From an uncultured Bacilli bacterium (GTDB lineage: Bacteria; Bacillota_I; Bacilli_A; RF39; UBA660): 28,654 nt of DNA. Made by a program: the position numbers and the translations under genes. The notes beneath the pieces are model-generated. The model was given only the letters and a program-made list of their open reading frames with translations, did no database searches and was not told the DNA's origin. Numbering within the stretch: the first letter of the stretch is position 1; every line of letters begins with the position of its first letter. Positions 7,646 through 15,229 of the stretch are shown one piece after another. The stretch is from positions 1-28,654 of the forward strand of contig CANRCO010000002.1 in the NCBI GenBank assembly GCA_947629125.1, written 5' to 3'.

Positions 7646-8764
7646 ATGAAATTTACAATTGATAAAAATATTATATTAGAAAGTTTAAACAATGTTATTA
7701 AAGCTATATCAACAAAAAATGTTATACCAGTTTTAAATGGTATTAAATTTGAATTAAAAGAGGAAGGTTTATATCTAATAGCTAGTGATAGTGAATTATC
7801 AATAAAATCTTTTATTGACAAAAAAGAAATCAAAAATATTGAAAGTACGGGAAATATTATAATTCAAAGTAAATATATATTAGATATAATTCGGAAAATG
7901 CCTCAAGATATTATTAATTTTGAAGTAATTGATGGTTTAAAAATAAAAATATATACAGATAATAATCAATATAATTTAAATTGTTTTGACCCCAATGATT
8001 TTCCTAATATTAAATTTGAAGAACATAAAGAACCTATTAAAATAGGGGGAGATATTCTTAAAAATATGATAAACCAAACTGTTTTTGCTATATCTAACCA
8101 AGAATTAAGACCAATTTTAACAGGGGTAAATATTAAATTTAGTGATAATTCTATTCAATGTACTGCTACTGATTCATATCGTTTAGCTAAGAAAAATATT
8201 AAAAATCCAGTAAAATTAAAAAATGATATTGAAGTCGTTATTCCTGGTAAAAATATTATGGAATTAGAAAAAATTATTACTGATGATAGTGAAGTAGCTA
8301 TTCATATATTTAATAACAAAGTTTTATTTATTTATAAAAATATCTATTTTCAAAGTAATTTATTAAGCGGAACTTATCCTAATACTGACAATTTAATTCC
8401 AACTGAATTTGAATATGTCATAAAAGTTAATTTAGCAGAATTTAATGCTGCCGTAGATAGAGAAGCTTTATTAACTCAAGGTAAAGATAAAAATATTATC
8501 AAGATGTCAGTAAATAACAATATATTAACATTATCTTCAAGTGCAAGTGAAATAGGAAAAGCTGAAGAAAAAATAACTATTGAATCAAATAATACCAATA
8601 ACTTAGAAATATCTTTCAGTTCTAAATTTATGTTAGAAGCTTTAAAAACTATTAAAGAAGAAGAAATATTAATCTTATTAAATAGTGAAATTAAACCAAT
8701 AATTGTAAAAAGTGTTAAAGATGAATCTCTAATTCAATTGATTTTACCAATAAAAACTTATTAA
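7646..8764 (+). CDS. dnaN: DNA polymerase III beta sliding clamp
   Basis: The beta clamp is a ring-shaped dimer that tethers DNA polymerase to its template and recruits repair and regulatory proteins. The 372-residue length is normal for three clamp folds. Family features include the start MKFTIDKNIILESLNNVIKAIS, the ATDSYRLAKK segment in the second domain, the GTYPNTDNLIP stretch near the middle and the C-terminal LILPIKTY, equivalent to the usual LI(L/M)P(V/I)R end. An AGAAGG ribosome site precedes the ATG. The stop codon is followed at once by a hairpin and T-run, which separates it from the ComK-like gene. Confidence 0.97.
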   Translation: MKFTIDKNIILESLNNVIKAISTKNVIPVLNGIKFELKEEGLYLIASDSELSIKSFIDKKEIKNIESTGNIIIQSKYILDIIRKMPQDIINFEVIDGLKIKIYTDNNQYNLNCFDPNDFPNIKFEEHKEPIKIGGDILKNMINQTVFAISNQELRPILTGVNIKFSDNSIQCTATDSYRLAKKNIKNPVKLKNDIEVVIPGKNIMELEKIITDDSEVAIHIFNNKVLFIYKNIYFQSNLLSGTYPNTDNLIPTEFEYVIKVNLAEFNAAVDREALLTQGKDKNIIKMSVNNNILTLSSSASEIGKAEEKITIESNNTNNLEISFSSKFMLEALKTIKEEEILILLNSEIKPIIVKSVKDESLIQLILPIKTY

Positions 8765-8790
8765 TGTTACAAAATGTAACATTTTTTTTA
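8763..8790 (+). terminator. Intrinsic terminator after dnaN
   Basis: ATGTTACA (8764-8771), a 3-nt loop, and TGTAACAT (8775-8782) form an 8-9 bp stem followed by an unbroken run of T. The stem overlaps the last base of the dnaN stop codon. It should end most dnaA-dnaN transcripts before the next gene. Confidence 0.75.
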
Positions 8791-8797
8791 ACTATTA

Positions 8798-8811
8798 AAT
8801 GTTATAACATT
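8798..8811 (+). promoter_or_regulatory. 14-bp perfect palindrome overlapping an extended -10 element upstream of the ComK-like gene
   Basis: AATGTTATAACATT is a perfect palindrome. It contains TGTTATAAC (8800-8808), which fits an extended -10 promoter (TGnTATAAT) with no clear -35. A regulator bound to the palindrome would block RNA polymerase. Its half-site TGTTA also occurs in the terminator stem just upstream. The operator role is a guess; the promoter role is more likely. Confidence 0.45.
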
Positions 8812-8826
8812 CAGCAGGGGGCTTTT

Positions 8827-9267
8827 ATGAAAAATTATATTATAAATAAAGAAACATTAGCACTTATAGCTGAATTAGATGGAACTAGAATTTATGAAAA
8901 AAATACTAACTTTTTTGTCAATCTTAGTCCAAATAATATTGTTAAATCTAGTTGTTTATTTTATGGATGTAGTTTTGAAGGACGTTTAAATGGTACAAAA
9001 TATATTTTAGGATTAAAATCAAAAATTCCAATAATAATTAATGAAAAGAATAATATTATTTTCTTTCCAACAGATTCAATTCGCAAAAGTTCTTGTAATT
9101 GGTTATCTTTAAACAATATTAATAATTGTCAAAAAAATGCTAAAAATACAAAAATATTATTTTTTAATGGTATTGAATTATCTTTAAATATTTCTAAATA
9201 TATAATCGATAATCAAATATTAAGAGCAAGTCGATTACAAATGTTAATAAATCAAAGAAATTACTAA
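8827..9267 (+). CDS. comK: ComK-family competence transcription factor, short form
   Basis: ComK is the master activator of natural transformation genes in Bacillus. The 146-residue product aligns well by eye with ComK. IVKSSCLFYGCSFEGRLNGT matches IVDRSCRFFGSSYAGRKAGT, and the region IPIIINEKNNIIFFPT...CNWLS matches PPIMVDPSNQIFLFPT...CGWIS. The protein ends shortly after the ENQVYRTAWL-equivalent (DNQILRASRLQ). It therefore lacks about 40 C-terminal residues of Bacillus ComK, including FMLYPK, which is known there as the signal for MecA/ClpCP destruction. The start chosen is the ATG at 8827, preceded by AGGGGG. The frame also runs back to an ATG at 8764, but that stretch is the terminator hairpin. 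It lies where Bacillus has yaaA (rlbA). Whether it controls competence here is unknown. Confidence 0.85.
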   Translation: MKNYIINKETLALIAELDGTRIYEKNTNFFVNLSPNNIVKSSCLFYGCSFEGRLNGTKYILGLKSKIPIIINEKNNIIFFPTDSIRKSSCNWLSLNNINNCQKNAKNTKILFFNGIELSLNISKYIIDNQILRASRLQMLINQRNY

Positions 9268-9316
9268 AAAAAATATACAATAATCGCGAAAAACATTTTA
9301 AAAAAAGCAAATTTTG

Positions 9317-9325
9317 TGTTATAAT
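9317..9325 (+). promoter_or_regulatory. Extended -10 promoter upstream of recF
   Basis: TGTTATAAT matches the extended -10 consensus TGnTATAAT exactly. The hexamer 17 nt upstream (TTTAAA) is a poor -35. It lies about 67 bp before the recF start and probably drives recF-gyrB-gyrA. The rest of the 9268-9379 gap shows no gene. Confidence 0.6.
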
Positions 9326-9391
9326 TATATATAGATATAGGAGTACACTATATTAAAAAAATTAAAATTTATTGCATTTATGAGGTTCTTT

Positions 9392-10483
9392 ATGTATATA
9401 CAATCTTTAAAATTGCTTAATTTTCGTAATTATCAAAATATTTCAATAAATTTTTCACCAAAAATAAATATTTTTTACGGATTAAATGGCGAAGGAAAAA
9501 CCAATTTAGTAGAAAGTATTTATTTTTTAGGTTTAACAAAATCATTTAGAAATAATAATGACTTAAATTTAATAAAAAAAGGTTGTACATATACTAAATT
9601 ATTAGGTCATATTAAAAATGAATATGAAAATGATTATATGGTTTATTTAGATAATAATGGTAAAAAAATTAAAGTTAATAACGAAAATATATCTAAATTA
9701 AGTAATTATATTGGCCGAATAAAAATTATAGTATTTGACCCCAATGATTTAAAATTTGTAAAAGAATCACCATCAATTCGCCGTAAAATTTTAAATATTT
9801 CTATATCGCAAATCAATCAAAAATATTTATATTATCTAAATAAATATAATAAAGTTTTAAAACAACGCAATATTTATTTAAAACAATTTAATAAATATGA
9901 AGAACTCGATTTTAATTACTTAGATATTTTAACTAAACAATTGATTGAATATGGTTATGAAATTTATCATATTAGGAAAGAATTTATTACAAAAATTAAT
10001 AATTATTTAAATAATTATTATCAAAAAATAATGGATAAAAATCATAATCTAAAACTAGTTTATAGTTCTTTTTATAATAATTTAAAGCAAACTGAATTAT
10101 TAAAATTATATCAAGATAATTATAAAAGAGACTTTATTTTTAAACAAACTTTTTATGGAATTCATAAAGATGATTTTTTATTTTATTTAGATGATGAAAT
10201 GCTTAAAGATTGGGGTAGTGAAGGGCAACAAAAGAATGCAATTATATCTTTTAAATTAGCTCAAATTGCTAATATTAAAGAAAATTTTAAAGAAAATCCT
10301 ATTTTAATATTAGATGATTTATTTAGTGAATTAGATAATTTAAAAATCAAAAATATTTTAGATTTATTAGATGATAATATTCAAACATTTATTACAACAA
10401 CAAATATTGAAATTGTTGAAGAAAAAATAAAAAACGCTGCAAAAATTTATTTTATAGAGCATGGTAATATCAAGGAGGTTTAA
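9392..10483 (+). CDS. recF: DNA replication and repair protein RecF
   Basis: RecF is an SMC-like ATPase that helps load RecA at single-strand gaps with RecO and RecR. The chosen start is the ATG at 9392, giving 363 residues (MYIQSLKLLNFRNYQN). An ATG 12 nt earlier is in frame, but the GAGGT ribosome site lies between the two and fits only the second. Walker A is GLNGEGKTN at 30-38. The ABC signature region reads SEGQQKNAIISFKLAQ, and Walker B is PILILDDLFSELD. Three nucleotides separate its stop from gyrB. RecR, its partner, is further right in this window. Confidence 0.96.
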   Translation: MYIQSLKLLNFRNYQNISINFSPKINIFYGLNGEGKTNLVESIYFLGLTKSFRNNNDLNLIKKGCTYTKLLGHIKNEYENDYMVYLDNNGKKIKVNNENISKLSNYIGRIKIIVFDPNDLKFVKESPSIRRKILNISISQINQKYLYYLNKYNKVLKQRNIYLKQFNKYEELDFNYLDILTKQLIEYGYEIYHIRKEFITKINNYLNNYYQKIMDKNHNLKLVYSSFYNNLKQTELLKLYQDNYKRDFIFKQTFYGIHKDDFLFYLDDEMLKDWGSEGQQKNAIISFKLAQIANIKENFKENPILILDDLFSELDNLKIKNILDLLDDNIQTFITTTNIEIVEEKIKNAAKIYFIEHGNIKEV

Positions 10484-10486
10484 CTT

Positions 10487-12397
10487 ATGAATAATTATAG
10501 TGATAGTGATATTCAAGTTTTAGAAGGCTTAGAAGCAGTAAGAAAAAGACCAGGTATGTATATTGGAAATACTAATGTTGCTGGATTACATCATTTAGTA
10601 TGGGAAATTGTTGATAATGCTGTTGATGAAGCATTAGCTGGATTCTGTGATGATATCGAAGTTGAAATTGAAAAGGGTAATGTTATAACAGTTAAAGATG
10701 ATGGTCGAGGAATGCCAACTGGTATGAATGAAAAAACTGGTTTATCAACAATTGAAACAATTTTTACAGTTTTACATGCCGGTGGTAAATTTGGTGGTGG
10801 TGGCTACAAAGTTTCTGGTGGTTTACATGGTGTAGGAGCTAGTGTAGTTAATGCTTTATCAGATTGGTTAGAAGTAAGGGTATATCGTGATGGAAATGTT
10901 TATTTTCAACGATTTGAAAATGGAGGTAAAGCCGTTGAACCTCTAAAAGTTATTGATAAATGTAGTGTTGATAGAACAGGAACAACTGTAAGTTTTCATG
11001 CTGATCCAAATTGTTTTGAAACAACAGTTTATGAATGGGATATTTTAGCAAAAAGATTACAAGAAATGGCTTTTTTAAATAAAGGTATTCGTATTACTTT
11101 AATTGATCATCGTTCTGATGAACGTAAAGAAGTATATCATTATGAAGGTGGAATTATCGAATATGTTCAAATGATTAATAAAAATAAGCAACCTTTATTT
11201 GATGATATAGTCTATGTTGAAGATAAACAAGATGATATTTTAGTAGAAGTAGCAATGCAATATAATAATACATATAATTCCAATATTTATTCATTTACTA
11301 ACAATATTCACACTACTGAAGGTGGAACTCATGAAGATGGAGTTAAACAGGCTTTAACTAGAGTTATTAACAATTATGCGAAGAAAAATAAATTTTTAAA
11401 AGAAAATGATGATAATTTAATAGGTGAAGATGTGCGAGAAGGTGTCGTTATGATTATTTCTTGTAAACATCCAAATCCACAATTTGAGGGCCAAACTAAA
11501 ACTAAATTAGGAAATAGTGAAGTAAAAAAGATAGCTAGCGATTTATTTGGTAAAGGTTTTGAAAGATTTTTACTTGAGAATCCGGATGCTGCAAGAAGTA
11601 TTATGGAAAAATGTTTAACGGCTTCTAAGGCTAGATTAGCAGCTAAAAAAGCCCGTGAAATAACAAGAAAAAGTGATTTAACTACCACAAATTTCTTTGG
11701 AAAATTATCTGATTGTAAAAGTAAAGATCCAAGTATCAGCGAAATATTTATTGTCGAAGGAGATAGTGCCGGTGGTTCAGCTAAAAAGGGTCGTGATAGT
11801 ATGACTCAAGCTATCTTACCACTAAGAGGTAAAATTTTAAATGTTGAAAAAGCTCGTTTAGATCGTGCCTTATCAAATGAAGAAATTAGAACTATCATTA
11901 CTGCCTTTGGTACTGGTATTGGTGAAGAGTTTGATATTAATAAATTAAGATACAATAAAATTATTATCATGACCGATGCCGATGTTGATGGTAGTCATAT
12001 TCGAGTTTTATTATTAACTTTATTCTATCGTTTCTTTAGACCAATAGTTGAAGCAGGACATGTTTATGCTGCTCAACCACCTTTATATCGTATAATGCAT
12101 GGTAAGTCTCGAAAATATGTTTTAAATGATCAAGAATTAGAAAGTTATTTGAACACATTAGATGAAAAAACTAAAGAAAAAGCTGAAATTGTTCGAATGA
12201 AGGGTTTAGGTGAAATGGACGCTGAAGAACTTAATGAAACTACAATGGATATCACTAAAAGAGTTTTAAGAAAAATAACGGTTAGTGATTGTATTGCCGC
12301 CGATGCTGTTTTTGAAAAATTAATGGGTGATGAAGTTGGTCCAAGAAAAGATTTTATTGAACAAAAAGCTGGATACGTTCAAAATCTAGATATTTAG
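10487..12397 (+). CDS. gyrB: DNA gyrase subunit B
   Basis: GyrB supplies the ATPase of DNA gyrase, which adds negative supercoils ahead of replication forks. The 636 residues show the GHKL ATPase motifs (EIVDNAVDEALAG, DDGRGMP, GGLHGVGASVVNALS), the transducer domain, and the Toprim region with EGDSAGGSAKKGRD and the metal-binding DADVDGSHI. It ends in VQNLDI, the typical GyrB tail. Gyrase rather than topoisomerase IV is supported by this end, by the position beside recF and by the adjacent gyrA. A strong AAGGAGG site precedes the ATG. The gene is intact. Confidence 0.97.
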   Translation: MNNYSDSDIQVLEGLEAVRKRPGMYIGNTNVAGLHHLVWEIVDNAVDEALAGFCDDIEVEIEKGNVITVKDDGRGMPTGMNEKTGLSTIETIFTVLHAGGKFGGGGYKVSGGLHGVGASVVNALSDWLEVRVYRDGNVYFQRFENGGKAVEPLKVIDKCSVDRTGTTVSFHADPNCFETTVYEWDILAKRLQEMAFLNKGIRITLIDHRSDERKEVYHYEGGIIEYVQMINKNKQPLFDDIVYVEDKQDDILVEVAMQYNNTYNSNIYSFTNNIHTTEGGTHEDGVKQALTRVINNYAKKNKFLKENDDNLIGEDVREGVVMIISCKHPNPQFEGQTKTKLGNSEVKKIASDLFGKGFERFLLENPDAARSIMEKCLTASKARLAAKKAREITRKSDLTTTNFFGKLSDCKSKDPSISEIFIVEGDSAGGSAKKGRDSMTQAILPLRGKILNVEKARLDRALSNEEIRTIITAFGTGIGEEFDINKLRYNKIIIMTDADVDGSHIRVLLLTLFYRFFRPIVEAGHVYAAQPPLYRIMHGKSRKYVLNDQELESYLNTLDEKTKEKAEIVRMKGLGEMDAEELNETTMDITKRVLRKITVSDCIAADAVFEKLMGDEVGPRKDFIEQKAGYVQNLDI

Positions 12398-12406
12398 GAG
12401 GTTAAA

Positions 12407-14971
12407 ATGGCTGAATTAGATAATGAAAATAAAGAAAATGAATTAACTAATATTGAAGAAAATGTTAGTAATGTTGATAATGATTCTAATAATGAAGAAA
12501 ATTCTGTCAATTATTTTCATGAACATGATAGTTTAACAGAAGTTAATATTGTTGAAGAAGTAGAAAATTCTTTTATTGATTATTCCATGAGTGTTATTGC
12601 ATCTAGAGCTTTACCAGATTTAAGAGATGGTTTAAAACCAGTTCATCGCCGTATTTTATGGAGTATGTATGAATCTGGTTATACTCCTGATAAACCTCAT
12701 AAAAAGAGTGCTAAAACAGTTGGAGAAGTTATGGGTAATTATCACCCTCATGGAGATTCTTCAATTTATGAAGCAATGGTTCGTTTAGCTCAAGATTTTA
12801 ATCAAAGATATATGTTAATAGATGGTCATGGTAATTTTGGTAATATCGAAGGTGATGGCGCAGCAGCAATGCGTTATACTGAATCAAGATTAGCTAGATT
12901 ATCATTAGAATTATTAAGAGATATTAACAAAGATACTGTTGATATGGATGATAATTTCGATGCAACAAGAAAAGAACCTCATGTTTTACCTAGTAGATTT
13001 CCAAATATTTTAGTTAATGGTACAATGGGTATAGCCGTAGGTATGGCAACGAATATTCCGCCTCACAATTTAGGTGAAGTAATTGATGGTTGCGTTGCTT
13101 ATATCGATAATCCAGAAATTGATACTGCAGGTTTGATGGAATATATTAAAGGTCCTGATTTTCCAACTGGAGGCATTATTTTAGGTAATTCTGGAATAAA
13201 GAAAGCTTATGAAACTGGTCGAGGAACAATAAATATTCGTAGTAGAGCATCAATTGAAGAAGAGGGTAATCACTATAATATAGTCTTTTCTGAAGTACCC
13301 TATGGGGTAAATACTTTAGACTTAAAAAATAAAGTAGCAGAACTAGTACATAATAAAACATTAGATGGAATAGCTGATTATCATACTGATTTAAAAAATG
13401 GGGTTAAAATTACTATAACACTTAAAAAGGATGCTAATCCTCAAGTAGTATTAAATAATTTATATAAACATACTAATTTCCAAGTTTCTTATGGAATAAT
13501 TCTTTTAATGTTAGATGGTTTAGTACCTAAAACTTTAGGATTAAAAGATATAATTAGTAAATATATTGACCATCAAAAAGAAGTAATTATACGAAGAACT
13601 AATTTCGATTTGAAAAAAGCTCAAGATCGAGTTCATATCTTAGATGGTTTAAAAATAGCATTAGATAATATTGATGAAGTTATTAACATAATTCGTGAAA
13701 GTCAAACTGATGCTATAGCCAAAGAAAAATTAATAAAACGTTTTGGTTTATCAGAATTACAATGTGATGCTATTTTAGAAATGCGTTTAAGAAGATTAAC
13801 TGGCTTAGAAAAAGATAAAATAATAAATGAATTGAATGATTTAGTAGCTAAAATAGCAGATTTAAAAGATATTTTAGCTAATGAAAGTCGCATATATACG
13901 ATTATTAAAGATGAATTAATTGAAATTAAAAATAAATATGCAGATGAGCGTCGTACTGATATTGATATGACTGCAATTGATTATATTGATGATGAAGCTT
14001 TAATACCAAAAGAAAATATTATTGTTGCTCTTACAAATAATGGTTATATAAAAAGAACTGTGGTAGATACATTTAAATCACAAAACCGTGGTGGTGTTGG
14101 TATTAAAGGAATGAGTACTAATGACGAAGATTTTGTTAAAGATATTTTAAATTTATCAACACATGATTACATATTATTCTTTACAAATAAAGGTAAAGTT
14201 TATCGCTTAAAAGGATATGAAATTCCTGAATTTAGTCGTCAAGCAAAAGGTTTACCAGTAATTAATTTATTAAATTTAGAAAAAAATGAAGTAGTTAATT
14301 CTATAATTCAAATTTCTGAAGATGAAGATACTAAATATTTAGTATTTGCTACCAAAAAAGGTTTAATTAAAAAAACTTTATTATCAGAATTTGAAAGTAT
14401 AAGAACTTCTGGTAAAATATGTATTAATTTAAAATCAAATGATGAATTAATTGATGTTAAAAAAACATCAGGTAATAATATGATTCTTTTAGGTACTAAT
14501 TCTGGACGTATGGTTAAATTTAATGAATCTGAAATTCGTTCAATGGGACGTACTGCGAGTGGTGTTAAAGGAGTTAACTTAGATAGTAATAGTTTCTGTG
14601 TATGTTGTGAAGTAGTTAATGAAGAAGATATAATATTATTAGTTACTGAAAACGGTTATGGAAAGCAAAATAAAGTAGCAGATTTCAGAGCTACAAGAAG
14701 AGGTAGCAAAGGAGTTAAAGCATTAAATATTACTGATAAAAATGGTCCAATTGCTGCAGTAAAAGTTGTTAGAAATCAAAATGAATTAGTAATAATGACT
14801 GATTCTGGTATGACTATGAGAATGCCTATATCTCAAATAAATGTTATGGGAAGAATAACTCAAGGAGTAAGATTAATAAATTTAAAAGATAATCAAAAAG
14901 TAAGTTCAATAAGTTTAATATCAGCCGAAAAAACTGAAGAAGAAGTTGATACAAATATTGATTTAGAATAA
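12407..14971 (+). CDS. gyrA: DNA gyrase subunit A with acidic N-terminal extension
   Basis: GyrA cuts and rejoins DNA and wraps it to drive supercoiling. The catalytic tyrosine is Y157 in AAAMRYTES. The quinolone-determining region reads HPHGDSSIYEAM: serine and glutamate stand at the positions equivalent to E. coli S83 and D87, the sensitive-type residues. The C-terminal wrapping domain shows repeated blades (SGVKGVNL, RRGSKGVKAL, TQGVRLIN). Two features are odd. There are about 35 extra N-terminal residues, rich in Asn, Glu and Asp, before the conserved VNIVEEVENSFIDYSMSV. The GyrA box, usually Q-R/K-R-G-G-R/K-G, reads QNRGGVG, losing two basic residues. The start is supported by an AGGAGG site eight or so bases upstream of the ATG. 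It lies 9 nt after gyrB. A parS palindrome begins at its stop codon. Confidence 0.96.
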   Translation: MAELDNENKENELTNIEENVSNVDNDSNNEENSVNYFHEHDSLTEVNIVEEVENSFIDYSMSVIASRALPDLRDGLKPVHRRILWSMYESGYTPDKPHKKSAKTVGEVMGNYHPHGDSSIYEAMVRLAQDFNQRYMLIDGHGNFGNIEGDGAAAMRYTESRLARLSLELLRDINKDTVDMDDNFDATRKEPHVLPSRFPNILVNGTMGIAVGMATNIPPHNLGEVIDGCVAYIDNPEIDTAGLMEYIKGPDFPTGGIILGNSGIKKAYETGRGTINIRSRASIEEEGNHYNIVFSEVPYGVNTLDLKNKVAELVHNKTLDGIADYHTDLKNGVKITITLKKDANPQVVLNNLYKHTNFQVSYGIILLMLDGLVPKTLGLKDIISKYIDHQKEVIIRRTNFDLKKAQDRVHILDGLKIALDNIDEVINIIRESQTDAIAKEKLIKRFGLSELQCDAILEMRLRRLTGLEKDKIINELNDLVAKIADLKDILANESRIYTIIKDELIEIKNKYADERRTDIDMTAIDYIDDEALIPKENIIVALTNNGYIKRTVVDTFKSQNRGGVGIKGMSTNDEDFVKDILNLSTHDYILFFTNKGKVYRLKGYEIPEFSRQAKGLPVINLLNLEKNEVVNSIIQISEDEDTKYLVFATKKGLIKKTLLSEFESIRTSGKICINLKSNDELIDVKKTSGNNMILLGTNSGRMVKFNESEIRSMGRTASGVKGVNLDSNSFCVCCEVVNEEDIILLVTENGYGKQNKVADFRATRRGSKGVKALNITDKNGPIAAVKVVRNQNELVIMTDSGMTMRMPISQINVMGRITQGVRLINLKDNQKVSSISLISAEKTEEEVDTNIDLE

Positions 14972-14972
14972 A

Positions 14973-14988
14973 TGTTCCACGTGGAACA
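14973..14988. other. parS: parS site 1
   Basis: TGTTCCACGTGGAACA is one base from the chromosomal ParB-binding consensus TGTTNCACGTGAAACA and is perfectly palindromic. The palindrome extends to 20 bp (14971-14990) and is followed by a T-rich stretch, so it could also act as a gyrA terminator hairpin. parAB normally lie on the far side of rsmG and are outside this window. Confidence 0.9.
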
Positions 14989-15018
14989 TTTATTTTTATA
15001 ATATAAATAAATTATCAA

Positions 15019-15034
15019 TGTTTCACGTGAAACA
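15019..15034. other. parS: parS site 2 (consensus match)
   Basis: TGTTTCACGTGAAACA matches the parS consensus at every position. It is centred 46 bp after site 1. Confidence 0.95.
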
Positions 15035-15077
15035 TTAAAAATATATAAATATAATTAAAATTTAATTTTAAATCCAA

Positions 15078-15093
15078 TGTTCCACGTGGAACA
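15078..15093. other. parS: parS site 3
   Basis: TGTTCCACGTGGAACA is identical to site 1 and centred 59 bp after site 2. It lies just upstream of the SRP RNA promoter, so ParB bound here could affect that promoter. Confidence 0.9.
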
Positions 15094-15103
15094 TATTAAA
15101 AAG

Positions 15104-15132
15104 TTGCTTATCAATATATTTTGTGTTAAAAT
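15104..15132 (+). promoter_or_regulatory. Promoter of the SRP RNA gene
   Basis: TTGCTT (15104-15109) and TAAAAT (15127-15132) are 17 nt apart. The -10 is extended by TG two bases before it (TGT-TAAAAT). The RNA would begin at about 15139, where the terminal stem starts. Confidence 0.7.
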
Positions 15133-15138
15133 TAGTTT

Positions 15139-15216
15139 GTGCAACAAATATATTGTAATTTGGTCAGGATTGGAAAATAGCAGCCACATCAATCCCTATT
15201 TGTGTGCACTTTTTTT
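15139..15216 (+). ncRNA. ffs: Signal recognition particle RNA, small 4.5S-like type
   Basis: SRP RNA binds Ffh and directs membrane proteins to the translocon. The conserved core is clear: GGTCAGG, then ATT, the tetraloop GGAA, AAT, then AGCAGCC. The stem closing the tetraloop differs from E. coli (TCC/GGA there, ATT/AAT here), but both sides changed together, so pairing is kept. The outer ends pair as GTGCAACAAATA (15139-15150) with TATTTGTGTGCAC (15197-15209), with one bulge. A run of seven T (15210-15216) serves as the terminator. At about 78 nt it is compact, and no Alu domain as in Bacillus scRNA is visible. It lies between gyrA and tadA; Bacillus has it between tadA and dnaX. Confidence 0.88.
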
Positions 15217-15229
15217 AATGAGGTGCATC

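Noticed and set aside
7555..7833. Minus-strand open frame across the dnaA-dnaN gap and dnaN start, and similar frames opposite gyrB, gyrA, recR, mfd and metG
   Set aside because: They lie opposite well-identified genes, have no ribosome sites or family features, and arise from low-complexity AT-rich codons.
8770..8790. ComK autoregulatory box (AAAA-N5-TTTT) at the terminator
   Set aside because: The A and T runs are 7 nt apart, not 5, and belong to the hairpin and its T-tail.
8764..8826. Upstream part of the ComK-like frame (ATG at 8764 overlapping the dnaN stop) as coding
   Set aside because: It is the terminator hairpin and promoter region, has no ribosome site, and does not resemble the ComK N terminus. 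The ATG at 8827 has AGGGGG upstream.
9268..9379. Short yaaA-like (S4 domain) gene between comK and recF
   Set aside because: Too short, no start codon with a ribosome site and no S4 motif; it contains only the recF promoter.
15077..15229. N-terminal extension of the tadA frame
   Set aside because: This stretch is parS site 3 and the SRP RNA. A good ribosome site supports the ATG at 15230.
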